A stretch of DNA of 64,000 nt from Archangiaceae bacterium. Its GTDB lineage: Bacteria > Myxococcota > Myxococcia > Myxococcales > Myxococcaceae. The notes under the pieces were generated by a model, which had not been told where the DNA came from, did no database searches, and saw nothing but the letters and a program-made list of their open reading frames with translations. Within the stretch, counting starts at the first letter, position 1. Each line of letters begins with the position of its first letter. The position numbers and the translations under genes were made by a program. The DNA lies in contig JADJNS010000008.1 of the NCBI GenBank assembly GCA_016714225.1, positions 372,001 through 436,000 of the forward strand, read 5' to 3'. Of this stretch, positions 32,049 to 44,206 are shown in pieces.

Positions 32049-32804
32049 TCAGTCGGCGTAGCCGACCACGGCCCACGCGGTGCCGGTGTTCTTGAACACC
32101 GCCACCGCGGCGTGACCCGAGAGGTTCGCCACCGCCACGTACGTCTTGGGGTTGCGCCAGGGCAGGTTCGCGAGGCGGGCGGGGGGCTTGCCGTACTTCT
32201 TCTCCATATCCGCGGGCGACAGCACCTCGATGTCGTAGAGCGTCAAGAGGTCGGTGCGCTTGGCGCGCAGGTTGCGCAGCCACTCTTGGAACAGCTCGTC
32301 GGGGTTCTGCAGCTTGCGCTCTTCGAGCTGAAAGGGAAACGCGCAGCTCTGGGTGATGTTGCGCGCGTCGCCGGCGATCAGCTGGGTGAAGAACTCGCGC
32401 GCGCTGTACTTCACCTGCTCGACCTCGGGCAGCTGCGAGTAGTCTTTCACCTCGGGGGTGGGCGGCCCGCTCGGTATCGCGTTGCGCTTGAGCGCCTCGG
32501 CGTCGACCGGCGCGAGGCGCTTGCCCAGCTCGTTGGCCGCCTTGGCCGCCTCTTCGGGCGACATCTTCTTCATCTTCTCGATCTGCCGCGAGACCTGATC
32601 GCCGTTCAGCGGGGTGGCGGTCAGATCGGCCGGCGGGGGCGCCTTCTCTTTGCGCGGCTTCTCGGCGGCGGGCTTCTCGGCGGCGGGCTTCTCGGCGGCG
32701 GGCTTCTCGGCGGCGGGCATCTCGGCAGCCGGCTTCTCGGCGGGAGGAGCCGCCTCTTCGCCCTCGGGCGCTTGCGCGAGCATCACCAGAATCGGCAGCA
32801 GCAT
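32049..32804 (-). CDS. Exported AEKPA-repeat hypothetical protein
   Basis: This 251-residue protein begins with a short signal-like segment (MLLPILVMLAQAPEG). It has a Pro/Ala/Glu/Lys low-complexity stretch built from AEKPA-type units at residues 20-50, then a helical block (QIEKMKKMSPEEAAKAANEL). A C-terminal domain ends in TYVAVANLSGHAAVAVF and WAVVGYAD. The C-terminal pattern is reminiscent of lumazine-binding-like or SnoaL-like domains, but this is not secure. The gene is divergent from carB with 79 bases between. Confidence 0.65.
   Translation of the reverse strand: MLLPILVMLAQAPEGEEAAPPAEKPAAEMPAAEKPAAEKPAAEKPAAEKPRKEKAPPPADLTATPLNGDQVSRQIEKMKKMSPEEAAKAANELGKRLAPVDAEALKRNAIPSGPPTPEVKDYSQLPEVEQVKYSAREFFTQLIAGDARNITQSCAFPFQLEERKLQNPDELFQEWLRNLRAKRTDLLTLYDIEVLSPADMEKKYGKPPARLANLPWRNPKTYVAVANLSGHAAVAVFKNTGTAWAVVGYAD
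32656..32745. repeat. Six tandem 15-nt units inside the AEKPA gene
   Basis: The unit GGCTTCTCGGCGGCG (plus strand) repeats at 15-base spacing from 32656 to 32715 without change. Two diverged copies follow to 32745. The repeat is in phase with codons and encodes the Ala-Glu-Lys-Pro-Ala stretch, so copy-number change would alter length without a frameshift. Confidence 0.9.
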
Positions 32805-32883
32805 GCGGGCAACCTACGCCCGCGCACCTGCCCCAGCAATGACCTGTACGCGCGCTTTGAGCCCGTGGTACTCGCAACTCCCG

Positions 32884-36122
<3,239 letters not shown>

Positions 36123-36123
<1 letters not shown>

Positions 36124-36839
36124 TGAGATCTTTCAGCGACGCGACCTGGCCCGACATCGAAGCCCTGATGGCGCGGGTCGCTGCGGCGAAGCCTTCTTCG
36201 ATGTGCCAGGCGGCCGATGGCTTTTGCGCGCTGATGACCGACACCTTCGCGTCGGTGGTGCTGGCGCGGCTCTTCATCGTGCTTCCCTTCGGCCGACTGC
36301 CGCCGACCGAGCAGCGCTTCGTGACCGCGCGCCTGGCGAGCTCGGCGAAGCTGTCGCCGACGACTCCGACCCTGTGCCTGCTCGGCACCCGTGGGCTGCA
36401 GGCCGTCTGGAATGATCGACTCCAATCGCAGGGTCACCTGGCGATTCCGTTGCTCGATTCGGAGAGCGTGCGCAATTCGCCGATGATCGCCAGGCTGCTC
36501 GCCGATCTGCAGATCGACCTCAAGGCGCTCGACACCGGCATGCCGATCGTCACCCGGAAGCTGCTGGGTGGCCTGAATGCCACGTTCTTCGTGGCCGACG
36601 CCGCGTCGGCGAAAGACAGCCAGGGGCGATGGGTGATTCCCGCCCGGGACTTCGCCGAGCAGCGCGGCGTGCGCACGGTGTTCGGCATGGGTGGCAGCTA
36701 CGTCGACGGCACCCTGGTGGTCGCCATCTGCTTCTGCTCCGAGTTGCTCGAGCGTCAGGTGGTCGATCGCTTCCCCAGCTTGATCAGCTCGTTCAAGATG
36801 GGCACCGCCTCACTGGTGTCGTCGGGCCACGTGTTCTGA
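36123..36839 (+). CDS. Hypothetical protein, GAF-like in outline
   Basis: This 238-residue cytoplasmic protein is not recognised. The C-terminal part has alternating strands and helices (RTVFGMGGSYVDGTLVVAIC, FCSELLERQVVDRFPSLISS). The N-terminal half has DFW-free helical segments and three scattered Cys. The strand order is loosely like a GAF/PAS sensory fold, offered only as a hint. Its ATG shares bases with the carB stop (TGATG), so it is translated after carB, though a functional link is not evident. Confidence 0.65.
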
Positions 36840-36890
36840 GCGGCGTGCCGCTTCGCGGCGCAGCCCCCTTGCCGAGCTCCTCGTGCCTTT

Positions 36891-38138
36891 TCAGTCGCGC
36901 GCGCCGTCGACCTGCAGCTGCTGCAGCCGTCGCAGCCGGCCGGGGCCGAGCGCGAGGTGACCCAGGGCGCCGAGCACGCCCACCGCGATGCAGCCCAGCC
37001 ACAGGGTGCGCATGCTGAAGGCGTCGATGATCTTCCCCGACAGCCACGGCGCGACGATCACCCCGAGGCTCCACACCAGTGAGAAGGCCCCCTGGTACCG
37101 CCCGCGCATGTCGGCGGGCGAGAGGTCGGCCACGATGCTCGAGTTGAGCGGGGCCATGATGATCTCGCCCATCGTCCAGATCGCCACCGCCAGCATGAAG
37201 CTGCCCATGCCGGTGGCGAACACGTTGGCGCCGAAGCCGAAGCCGACGCAGAGCGCGGCGATGGCGAGCGCGCGCGACCGGCGCACCCCGCCGAGGCGCC
37301 GGGTGACATACGGCTGCAGCACCACGATCAGCACGCCATTGAGCGCCAGCACCAGGCCGAGCTGCCCCGGCCCGAGCCCCTTGTTCTGCATGTCGGCAGG
37401 CAGCGCGATGTGGAACTGAAAGAACACCAGCACCACCACCAGCTGCACCAGCAGGTAGGGCCGGAAGGTGGAGTCGAGCAGCGGCGTCACGAAGCTGCCG
37501 CGCGTCGGCTCGGCGTGGTTCCGCTCGGGGCGCGTCTCGGGCAGGGTGCGCGCGAGCAGCACGGCGGTGGTGAGCGTGGTGCCTGCGTCGACGAGGAACA
37601 GGCCGGTGAAGCTCCAGCGGGCCAGCTGGCCGCCGAGCACCGCGGCGAGCGAGAACCCCAGGTTGATCGCCCAGTAGAGCAGCCCGAAAGCGCGCACCCG
37701 GTCGACGCCGGGCACCACGTCGGCGAGCATCGCCTGCGACGCGGGGTGGTAGAGCTGCGAGGTGGCTCCCAGCGCGAACGCCGCCACCATCAGCTGCGGC
37801 GCCGTCTGTGCGAAGCCCAGCGCCAGCATGCACACCGAGCTGCTGAACAGCGACAGCAGCATGGTGGTGCGCCGCCCGATGCGGTCGGCCAGCACACCGC
37901 CGACCTGGGTCGCGAGCAACGAGCCGACCCCGAACAGCGACACCACCGTGCTGGCGGCCCCGAGCGAGAGCTGCCGCTGCTGGGTGAGGTACACCGCCAG
38001 CATCGGCATCACGAACGAGCCGATGCGGTTGACGAGGGTGCCCGTCCACAAGAACCAGAAGGTGGGTGGCAGCCCCGCCACCGAGCCGAAGAACGCCTGG
38101 AGAACTCGATTCGACACGTTCAGCGCGGCCGTGGTCAT
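36891..38138 (-). CDS. MFS transporter
   Basis: This 415-residue integral membrane protein has about 12 helices in two bundles. The conserved cytoplasmic loop between helices 2 and 3 reads GGVLADRIGRRTTML, the typical GxLaDrxGrk pattern, and a shorter version recurs in the second half (VTRRLGGVRRSR). The general appearance is of the drug/solute efflux MdtH-like group. There are no binding residues that fix the substrate. It stands alone on the minus strand, with the 36123 gene convergent at 51 bases. Confidence 0.88.
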   Translation of the reverse strand: MTTAALNVSNRVLQAFFGSVAGLPPTFWFLWTGTLVNRIGSFVMPMLAVYLTQQRQLSLGAASTVVSLFGVGSLLATQVGGVLADRIGRRTTMLLSLFSSSVCMLALGFAQTAPQLMVAAFALGATSQLYHPASQAMLADVVPGVDRVRAFGLLYWAINLGFSLAAVLGGQLARWSFTGLFLVDAGTTLTTAVLLARTLPETRPERNHAEPTRGSFVTPLLDSTFRPYLLVQLVVVLVFFQFHIALPADMQNKGLGPGQLGLVLALNGVLIVVLQPYVTRRLGGVRRSRALAIAALCVGFGFGANVFATGMGSFMLAVAIWTMGEIIMAPLNSSIVADLSPADMRGRYQGAFSLVWSLGVIVAPWLSGKIIDAFSMRTLWLGCIAVGVLGALGHLALGPGRLRRLQQLQVDGARD

Positions 38139-38219
38139 AGCCGGTCGCCGACGCGCCGGGTGAGAAAGGCCTGACCTCGAGCCTTTAGCCTCTTCGCGGC
38201 CCCGGCAGCTGCGGCGCGG

Positions 38220-38768
38220 TCAGACCGAGCGGTGCGAGCCGCCGCCCTGCTGCTTGAGGCGGGCGTAGAGCGTCTCGGTGAGCAGGTACCAGTACTGCTT
38301 CTCACCGAACGAGATGATGTCGCCGTCGCGCAAGATGGTCTCTTTGCGCACGCGAATCGACGCGTTCAAGAAGGTGCCGTTCGTCGAGCCGGTGTCCTGC
38401 ACCGAGCAGCGCTTGTTCGACGCGTCCCACCGCAAGACCGCGTGGGTCTTCGACACGCTGGGGTCATCGAGCACCAGGTCGCAGTCGGGCTGGCGGCCGA
38501 CCGAGAGCTGGTCGATGCCCTGCAGCGGCGGCACGGTGGCCACCTCGAGGTCTTCGAACTGAAAGACCAGCGCCAGCGCGGCGGCTTGAGCCTTCTCGGG
38601 CTTCACCATCGCGGTGCGCTGCACGTTCATCGGCAGCCCCATCTTGTCGGTCTCGCCGGGGGTGGCGCCTTCGGGCTTCTGCACCAGCACGAAGGGGCCC
38701 AGCTGCTTGCGAAAGGCCTCTGGCTTCATCGAGACCGACAGCGTTCTCAAATCTTTGACCGAGAGCAT
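38220..38768 (-). CDS. FHA domain protein, tandem copy B
   Basis: This 182-residue protein has a conserved start (MLSVKDLRTLSVSMKPEAFR and QLGPFVLVQKP), a middle region of about 60 residues, and an FHA domain at about residues 90-165. The FHA residues are SVGRQPDCDLVLDD, SVSKTHAVL and TGSTNGTFLN. It is a tandem paralog of the gene at 38773-39297, four bases upstream on the same strand. ATG 38768 is selected because upstream codons fall inside the paralog. FHA domains bind phosphothreonine peptides; the partner is not visible locally. Confidence 0.88.
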   Translation of the reverse strand: MLSVKDLRTLSVSMKPEAFRKQLGPFVLVQKPEGATPGETDKMGLPMNVQRTAMVKPEKAQAAALALVFQFEDLEVATVPPLQGIDQLSVGRQPDCDLVLDDPSVSKTHAVLRWDASNKRCSVQDTGSTNGTFLNASIRVRKETILRDGDIISFGEKQYWYLLTETLYARLKQQGGGSHRSV

Positions 38769-38772
38769 GGGG

Positions 38773-39297
38773 TCAGCCGGCCCTGAACCTTCCAGTGGTG
38801 AGCTTGAGGTACAGCGTCTCGGTGAGCAGCACGCAGAAGCGCGCTTCACCGAAGCTCACGGTGTCGCCGTCTTTTACGCCGATGCGGGTGTGGAGCTGCT
38901 CGCCGTTCAAGTGGGTGCCGTTCGACGACTGCTGGTCTTCTACCAGCACCCGGCGGCTCTGCGGGTCCCACTCGAGGGTGGCGTGGTGCTTCGAGACGCT
39001 GGGGTCGTCGATCACCACGTCGCAGTCGGGCAGGCGCCCCACGGTGAGCGTCTCTCTGTCGGCGACCGGGGGCAGGGTGGCCACCAGCAGATCGTCGAAC
39101 TCGAACAGGAGCGACAGCTCGTCTTTCGGGTCATCGCGGCGCACCACCGCGGTGCGCTTGGCGCCCAGCTGCAGCGCCTTCTGCTGGGTCTGAGAGTCGG
39201 GCGGCCGCTGCACCAGGGCGAACGGGCCGAGCTGCCTGACGAACTCGGGTGCCTTCATGGTCTTCGCGATGCGGTGCAGCTCTTTGACCGAGAGCAT
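38773..39297 (-). CDS. FHA domain protein, tandem copy A
   Basis: This 174-residue paralog of the preceding protein shares the beginning MLSVKELHRI and QLGPFALVQRP. The FHA domain spans about residues 85-160 (TVGRLPDCDVVIDD, SVSKHHATL, QQSSNGTHLN). The Gly, Arg, Ser and Asn phosphopeptide contacts are all present. The start at 39297 follows a purine-rich stretch. The divergent greA starts 54 bases away. The pair is a recent-looking tandem duplication that is otherwise well diverged, suggesting distinct partners. Confidence 0.88.
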   Translation of the reverse strand: MLSVKELHRIAKTMKAPEFVRQLGPFALVQRPPDSQTQQKALQLGAKRTAVVRRDDPKDELSLLFEFDDLLVATLPPVADRETLTVGRLPDCDVVIDDPSVSKHHATLEWDPQSRRVLVEDQQSSNGTHLNGEQLHTRIGVKDGDTVSFGEARFCVLLTETLYLKLTTGRFRAG

Positions 39298-39351
39298 GGA
39301 AGGTCGAGAGGCTAGACCTCTACGGGGCCCTTCGCTACGGTCCCGCGCGCC

Positions 39352-39840
39352 ATGGCGGACTACCCGATCACCGCAGCCGGTCTGCGCAAGATGAAAGACG
39401 AGCTCAAGCACCTGCAATCGGTCGAGCGCCCGAAGATCAGTGCGGAGATCGAGGTGGCGCGCGCACATGGCGACCTCCGCGAGAACGCCGAGTACCACGC
39501 CGCCAAAGAGAAGCAGGGTCACATCGAAGGCCGCATCATGGACATCAACGGGTGGATCGCCCGGGCCGAGGTGATCGACCTCTCCAAGTTCAAGGGCAGC
39601 GACAAGGTGGTCTTCGGTGCCACCGTCGAGCTGCAGGACACCGAGACCGAGAAGAGGGTCGTCTACCGTCTGGTCGGTGAGTACGAGGCCGACATCAAGA
39701 AACGGTGGATCTCGATCACCTCTCCGGTGGCGCGCGGGCTGGTCGGCAAGAAGGCCGGCGACGTGGCCACCATTCAGAGCCCTGGCGGCGCACGCGAGTA
39801 CGAGATCTGCTCGGTGACGTTCGAGGATGTCGGCGAGTAG
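39352..39840 (+). CDS. greA: Transcription elongation factor GreA
   Basis: This 162-residue factor rescues backtracked RNA polymerase by stimulating transcript cleavage. The N-terminal coiled coil carries RAHGDLRENAEYHAAKE with the acidic tip (DLRENAEY). The C-terminal FKBP-like domain shows VVFGATVELQD, SITSPVARGLVGKKAGD and the closing EYEICSV. The length is right for GreA. The recG start lies inside the last 14 bases, so the two are co-transcribed. Confidence 0.98.
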   Translation: MADYPITAAGLRKMKDELKHLQSVERPKISAEIEVARAHGDLRENAEYHAAKEKQGHIEGRIMDINGWIARAEVIDLSKFKGSDKVVFGATVELQDTETEKRVVYRLVGEYEADIKKRWISITSPVARGLVGKKAGDVATIQSPGGAREYEICSVTFEDVGE

Positions 39841-42379
39841 CGCGCTCTCGGCGCTCGTCGGCCCGTTTCGTTACGCCTCGGCGAAAGGCTTCGCCAACCT
39901 CCACGCGGTGAAGGGCCTCAAGGCCCTGCTCGAAGGCGCGGTGGCCAAGGCGCGGGCCGAGGGCGTCGATGCCGCGGCGCTGGCGGTGCTCGAGCGCGAG
40001 GCCGCCCACGTCGACTCGAGCGACGAGGCCGAGCGCCGCGCCGCCGTGACGCGCGTCGGTCAGACCCTCGCCTCGCTGGGGCTGCCGGTGGGGTTCGAGG
40101 CGGTGACCGCTCGGCCGCTCGAGGCGCCGAAGCCGCTGCCCAGGGTGAAGGCCGAAGAAGAAGAGGCGCTGCCTGCGCCCGACGACGAGCTGCCGGTCGA
40201 GAAGCCGAAGGCGAAGAGGCGCGGCAAGGCCGCCGCCTCCGAAGAAGACGAGCCGGCCCGCCTGCTGTCGATCGCCCCGGCGGCCGGGCCGCTCTCGACG
40301 CCGCTCAAGGCCATCGGCATCAGGCTCAACCCGCGGCTGATCGGCCTGCTCAACAAGAAGGGCATTCGGCGCGCGGGTGACGTGCTGTTCCTCTTGCCGC
40401 GCGTCTACGAAGACCGGCGGCAGATGAAGAAGATCGCCCAGCTTCGAGCGGGTGAGCGCGAGACCATCGTCGCCGAGGTGCGCAAGGCCGAGGACGTGGT
40501 GGGGCGCAGCCGGCGCAAGATGTTTCGCGCGGTGCTGGGCGACGGCACCGGCACCATCGCGGTGACCTACTTTCAGACCGGCCCGTGGCTGAAGGCGCGC
40601 TTCCCCGTGGGGAAGAAGCTGGTGATCTCGGGAGAGGTGCGCAACTCGCAGTGGGGCTGGGAGATCGCCCACCCCGAGGTCGAGCCGGCGATCGACCTCG
40701 AGTCGTCGGCGGTGCACTTCAACCGCATCGTGCCGGTGTACCCGGGCTTCGAGCGCTTCGAGCAGCGCGGCGTGCGCGAGCTGGCCTTTCGCATCGCCGA
40801 GCGCTTCGCCAGCAGCCTCGAAGACGCGCTGCCCGAAGAGCTGCGGGTGAGAATGGGGCTGCTCGACCTGCCCGAGGCGATTCGGCGCATTCACTTTCCA
40901 CCCGACGACGAAGACGTGGCGCAGCTCGACGCGCACCAGTCTCCCGCGCACCGCCGCCTGGCCTTCGACGAGCTGTTCTTCCTTCAGCTGGGCATGGCGC
41001 TGCGCCGCCAGGGCGTGAAGGTGCAGCCGGGCATCTCGTTCGACGCCTCGGGGGCGCGCATCGAGAAGGCCAAGGCGCTGCTCCCGTTTCAGCTCACCGG
41101 CGCGCAGTCGCGGGTAGTCGAGCAGGTGAGCCGCGACATGGCCCGCCCCGAGCCGATGAACCGCCTGGTGCAGGGTGACGTGGGCAGCGGCAAGACCGCG
41201 GTGGCCCTGGTCGCCGCCGGGCTCGCGCTCCAAGACGGGTTCCAGGTGGCGGTGATGGCGCCCACCGAGATTCTCGCCGAGCAGCACCACCAGAACTTCG
41301 CGCGGCTGTTGGCGCCGCTCGGGGCGCGGGTGGCGCTGATCACCGGTGGCGGCACCGCCAAGCACCGCCGCGAGCAGCGCGCCGCGCTGCGCGACGGCAC
41401 CCTGCACGTGGCGGTCGGCACCCACGCCCTGATCGAGGGCAGCGTCGAGCTGGCGAAGCTGGGCCTGGTGGTGATCGACGAGCAGCACCGCTTCGGGGTG
41501 ATTCAGCGGCACGCGCTGATGGACAAGGGCCTTCGGCCCGACGTGCTGGTGATGACCGCCACCCCGATTCCGCGCACGCTGGCGATGACGCTCTACGGTG
41601 ATCTCGACGTGTCGATCATCGACGAGCTGCCGCCGGGGCGCACTCCCATCGTCACCCGGGTGTTCGTCGAGAAGGCCCGCCCCCGCGCCTACGAGCAGGT
41701 GCAGGCCGAGCTCGACAAGGGCCACCAGGCCTACGTGGTGTACCCGCTGGTCGAAGAGAGCGAGAAGGTCGACCTCGCCGACGCGACCCGCGGGGCGGCC
41801 GAGCTGGCGAAGATCTTCCCCAACGCCAAGGTGGGGCTGCTGCACGGGCGCATGAAGAACGAAGAGAAGGACGAGGCGATGACCGCCTTTCGCGCCAGGC
41901 AGGTCGACATTCTGGTCTGCACCACGGTGGTCGAGGTCGGCGTCGACGTGCCCAACGCGTCGGTGATGCTGATCGAATCGGCCGAGCGCTTCGGCCTCTC
42001 GCAGCTGCACCAGCTGCGCGGCCGGGTGGGGCGCGGCGCCGCCAAGTCGTTCTGCTTTCTGCTGACCGGGTACGCCAAGTCGGAAGAGGCGCGCGCCCGC
42101 CTGCAGGTGATGGAAGAGAGCAACGACGGCTTCGTGATCGCCGAGCGCGACCTCGACCTGCGCGGGCCGGGCGAGTTTCTCGGCACGCGGCAGTCGGGCA
42201 TGCCCGAGCTGGCGGTGGCGAACCTGAGCCGCGATCAGGCGCTGCTCGCCACCGCGCAAGACGAGGCGCGCGCCATCGTCGCGAAAGACCCGCGCCTCGA
42301 GCGGCCCGAGCACGCGCCGCTGGTGCGGGCGCTCGAAGAGCGGTGGGAAGGGCGCCTCAAGCTCGCGCAGGTGGGGTGA
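39827..42379 (+). CDS. recG: ATP-dependent DNA helicase RecG with N-terminal extension
   Basis: This 850-residue superfamily-2 helicase regresses stalled forks and branch-migrates recombination intermediates. The wedge/OB domain begins near residue 160. The helicase motifs are GDVGSGKTAVALVAA, MAPTEILAEQHH, the DEQH box, TATPIPRTLAMTLYGDLD and QLRGRVGRG. The typical length is about 690, so about 150 extra residues form an acidic, Lys-rich N-terminal extension (VEKPKAKRRGKAAASEED). ATG 39827 overlaps the greA stop. The extension is of unknown role. Confidence 0.96.
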   Translation: MSASSALSALVGPFRYASAKGFANLHAVKGLKALLEGAVAKARAEGVDAAALAVLEREAAHVDSSDEAERRAAVTRVGQTLASLGLPVGFEAVTARPLEAPKPLPRVKAEEEEALPAPDDELPVEKPKAKRRGKAAASEEDEPARLLSIAPAAGPLSTPLKAIGIRLNPRLIGLLNKKGIRRAGDVLFLLPRVYEDRRQMKKIAQLRAGERETIVAEVRKAEDVVGRSRRKMFRAVLGDGTGTIAVTYFQTGPWLKARFPVGKKLVISGEVRNSQWGWEIAHPEVEPAIDLESSAVHFNRIVPVYPGFERFEQRGVRELAFRIAERFASSLEDALPEELRVRMGLLDLPEAIRRIHFPPDDEDVAQLDAHQSPAHRRLAFDELFFLQLGMALRRQGVKVQPGISFDASGARIEKAKALLPFQLTGAQSRVVEQVSRDMARPEPMNRLVQGDVGSGKTAVALVAAGLALQDGFQVAVMAPTEILAEQHHQNFARLLAPLGARVALITGGGTAKHRREQRAALRDGTLHVAVGTHALIEGSVELAKLGLVVIDEQHRFGVIQRHALMDKGLRPDVLVMTATPIPRTLAMTLYGDLDVSIIDELPPGRTPIVTRVFVEKARPRAYEQVQAELDKGHQAYVVYPLVEESEKVDLADATRGAAELAKIFPNAKVGLLHGRMKNEEKDEAMTAFRARQVDILVCTTVVEVGVDVPNASVMLIESAERFGLSQLHQLRGRVGRGAAKSFCFLLTGYAKSEEARARLQVMEESNDGFVIAERDLDLRGPGEFLGTRQSGMPELAVANLSRDQALLATAQDEARAIVAKDPRLERPEHAPLVRALEERWEGRLKLAQVG

Positions 42380-42407
42380 CGGGTTTCGCGGTACGCTCGA
42401 GGCCGCC

Positions 42408-42971
42408 ATGATGGTGTGCCCCGTCTGTGAGAACCAGCAGCAAGCCGGCCTCGAGTGTGACGTCTGCGGAAGAGACCTGAGCGCGCTGGCGGGCCTGGGC
42501 GGGCTGGCTCCGCCGCCGGTGGCGGTGCAGCAGATCACCGAGCTCGAGGTCACCATTCCCGACCGGGTGGGTGAGGTCGCCGCGGCCGGCTTCGCCGAGC
42601 TCGAGGCGAACCGCTTCGGCAAGGTCGAGGTGCGCCCCGACGTGACGCCCGATCTCGAGACCTCGAGCCAGGCGCCGGTGGGCGAGGTGCCGGTCGAGCG
42701 GGTGGCCGACCTCGACCTCGACCGCGCCCCCGACGATGGTCAGCGCACCGCGGCGCCCGCCGGGCAGGTGGTTTGCCGCTACTGCAAGAACGTGCAGCAG
42801 ACCGGCACGCTGTGCGATCGCTGCGGCATGAAGCTGCCCGCCCCGCTGCAGGTGCTGGCGCCCGAGGTGCCCGCCGACCAGTGGGTGCGCTGCCGCGCCT
42901 GCGGAGCGCCGGGCCCCATCGGAGAGCGCTGCCGCGAATGCGGTCGCGTGGTGGCTGCTCCTGAGTCCTGA
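42408..42971 (+). CDS. Three-zinc-ribbon hypothetical protein
   Basis: This 187-residue protein contains three zinc-ribbon-like Cys pairs. CPVC with CDVCGRDL lies at the N-terminus, and CRYC with CDRCGMKL and CRAC with CRECGRVV at the C-terminus. An acidic linker joins them (EVTIPDRVGEVAAAGFAELE and on). The ribbons probably bind zinc structurally. The layout recalls zinc-ribbon subunits of membrane or cell-division complexes, but there is no assignable function. The gene is between recG and a small membrane protein on the same strand. ATG 42411 is a possible start one codon later. Confidence 0.7.
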   Translation: MMVCPVCENQQQAGLECDVCGRDLSALAGLGGLAPPPVAVQQITELEVTIPDRVGEVAAAGFAELEANRFGKVEVRPDVTPDLETSSQAPVGEVPVERVADLDLDRAPDDGQRTAAPAGQVVCRYCKNVQQTGTLCDRCGMKLPAPLQVLAPEVPADQWVRCRACGAPGPIGERCRECGRVVAAPES

Positions 42972-43009
42972 GACTTGTCCTGACCGCGGGTGGGGGCTAA
43001 GAGCGCGGC

Positions 43010-43345
43010 GTGGCCGACACCGCGAACCTCTCCCGACTCGAGTCGCTGCAGTCTGACCTGAATGCGCGCCGCAGCATCTTTCACCTCGCGCACGCTGCCA
43101 TCTCGCTGCTGATCGCGGTGATCTCGGCCGGAACCGCGGCCCGCCTGTTCTACGACTACGAGCTCAACGAGCTGCCGCTGCTCGGTGCGGCGGTGCTGGT
43201 GGCGCTGGGCATGTTCGTGCACGGCTTCGTGCGCTGGGCCCTCGGCCGCCGCGCGCTGAACCGCGAAGTGGCGCAGTTCGCCGAGCTGCGTGAGCTGCGC
43301 GCCACGCTGGGTCTCGACGACCCGAACCTGCTTCTGCCGCGATGA
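43010..43345 (+). CDS. Small two-helix membrane protein
   Basis: This 111-residue protein has two membrane helices at about residues 27-48 (ISLLIAVISAGTAARLF) and 56-76 (LLGAAVLVALGMFVHGFV). A C-terminal coil (NREVAQFAELRELRATLG) follows. The start is GTG 43010, 38 bases after the previous stop, and the stop overlaps the next ATG. The unknown product is likely translated together with the CinA-like protein. Confidence 0.65.
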   Translation: MADTANLSRLESLQSDLNARRSIFHLAHAAISLLIAVISAGTAARLFYDYELNELPLLGAAVLVALGMFVHGFVRWALGRRALNREVAQFAELRELRATLGLDDPNLLLPR

Positions 43346-44076
43346 CGAATGGCCGGGCGGCGGGCCTGATCATCGGCAACGAGGTGCTCACCGCCAAGGT
43401 CGAAGAAGCGAACGGCGCGTGGCTGACCCGGCGCCTGCGCGAGCGCAATGTGCCGCTGGCGATGCTGGTCACCGTGCCCGACGACGTCGACGCGATCGTC
43501 GAGGCGATGCAGCTGCTCAAGCGCCGCGCCCAGTGGGTCATCACCAGCGGCGGAGTGGGCCCCACCCACGACGACGTGACGGTGCGCGCGGTGGCGATGG
43601 CGCTCGGCCGCCGGGTGGTGCGCCTGGCCGAGATCGAAGAGAAGGTGCGCGCGCACTACGGCGAGCGGCTCACGCCCGAGTCGCTGCGGCTCGCCGACGC
43701 GCCCGAGGGCAGCGAGCTGCTGCACCAGGCGGGGCGGTGGTTCCCGGTGCTGGCGTGCTCCGCCGTGTACCTGCTGCCCGGGGTGCCCGAGCTGTTCCGC
43801 ATTCAGCTCGAGACCGTGCTCACCCGCCTGCCGGTGGGGAAGCTGACGACGGCGGTGATGTATTTGAGCGCGGGCGAGCCGGAGATCGCGCGGGCGCTCG
43901 ATGCGGTGGCGCTGGCGATGCCCGAGGTGCCGATCGGCTCGTACCCCAACTTCGACGAGTCGCTGGGGTACCGGGTGAAGGTGACCATCGAGCATGCCGA
44001 GGCGGGGAGGGTGGCCGAGGCGGTGCGGCGGTTGACTGAGACGCTGCCCAGCGGGTGCATCTTGCGGCGCGAGTAG
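43342..44076 (+). CDS. CinA-like molybdopterin-binding-domain protein
   Basis: This 244-residue protein has the MoCF/CinA N-terminal fold. It shows IIGNEVLTAKVEEANGAWL near residue 10 and the motif TSGGVGPTHDDVT at about residues 68-80, which is the pterin or nucleotide site. A second half of alternating strands includes YLLPGVPELFRIQLE. The nicotinamide-nucleotide amidase C-terminal domain of full CinA is absent, so this is the short, family-typical 'competence/damage-inducible protein A' form. Its role is unclear: pyrophosphatase action on ADP-ribose or NMN metabolism is possible. The ATG overlaps the previous stop. Confidence 0.88.
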   Translation: MTNGRAAGLIIGNEVLTAKVEEANGAWLTRRLRERNVPLAMLVTVPDDVDAIVEAMQLLKRRAQWVITSGGVGPTHDDVTVRAVAMALGRRVVRLAEIEEKVRAHYGERLTPESLRLADAPEGSELLHQAGRWFPVLACSAVYLLPGVPELFRIQLETVLTRLPVGKLTTAVMYLSAGEPEIARALDAVALAMPEVPIGSYPNFDESLGYRVKVTIEHAEAGRVAEAVRRLTETLPSGCILRRE

Positions 44077-44206
44077 GTGCCTTTCGAGCAGGCGCGCGAG
44101 AGGCGGGCGCTGTCGGCCCTTGCCCTTGCCCTCGCCGCGCCGTCAGCCGCGGCGTCGCCGATTGAAGCAATCGCCCCGCACGATCGATCGTACGTTCCGC
44201 CTCGGC

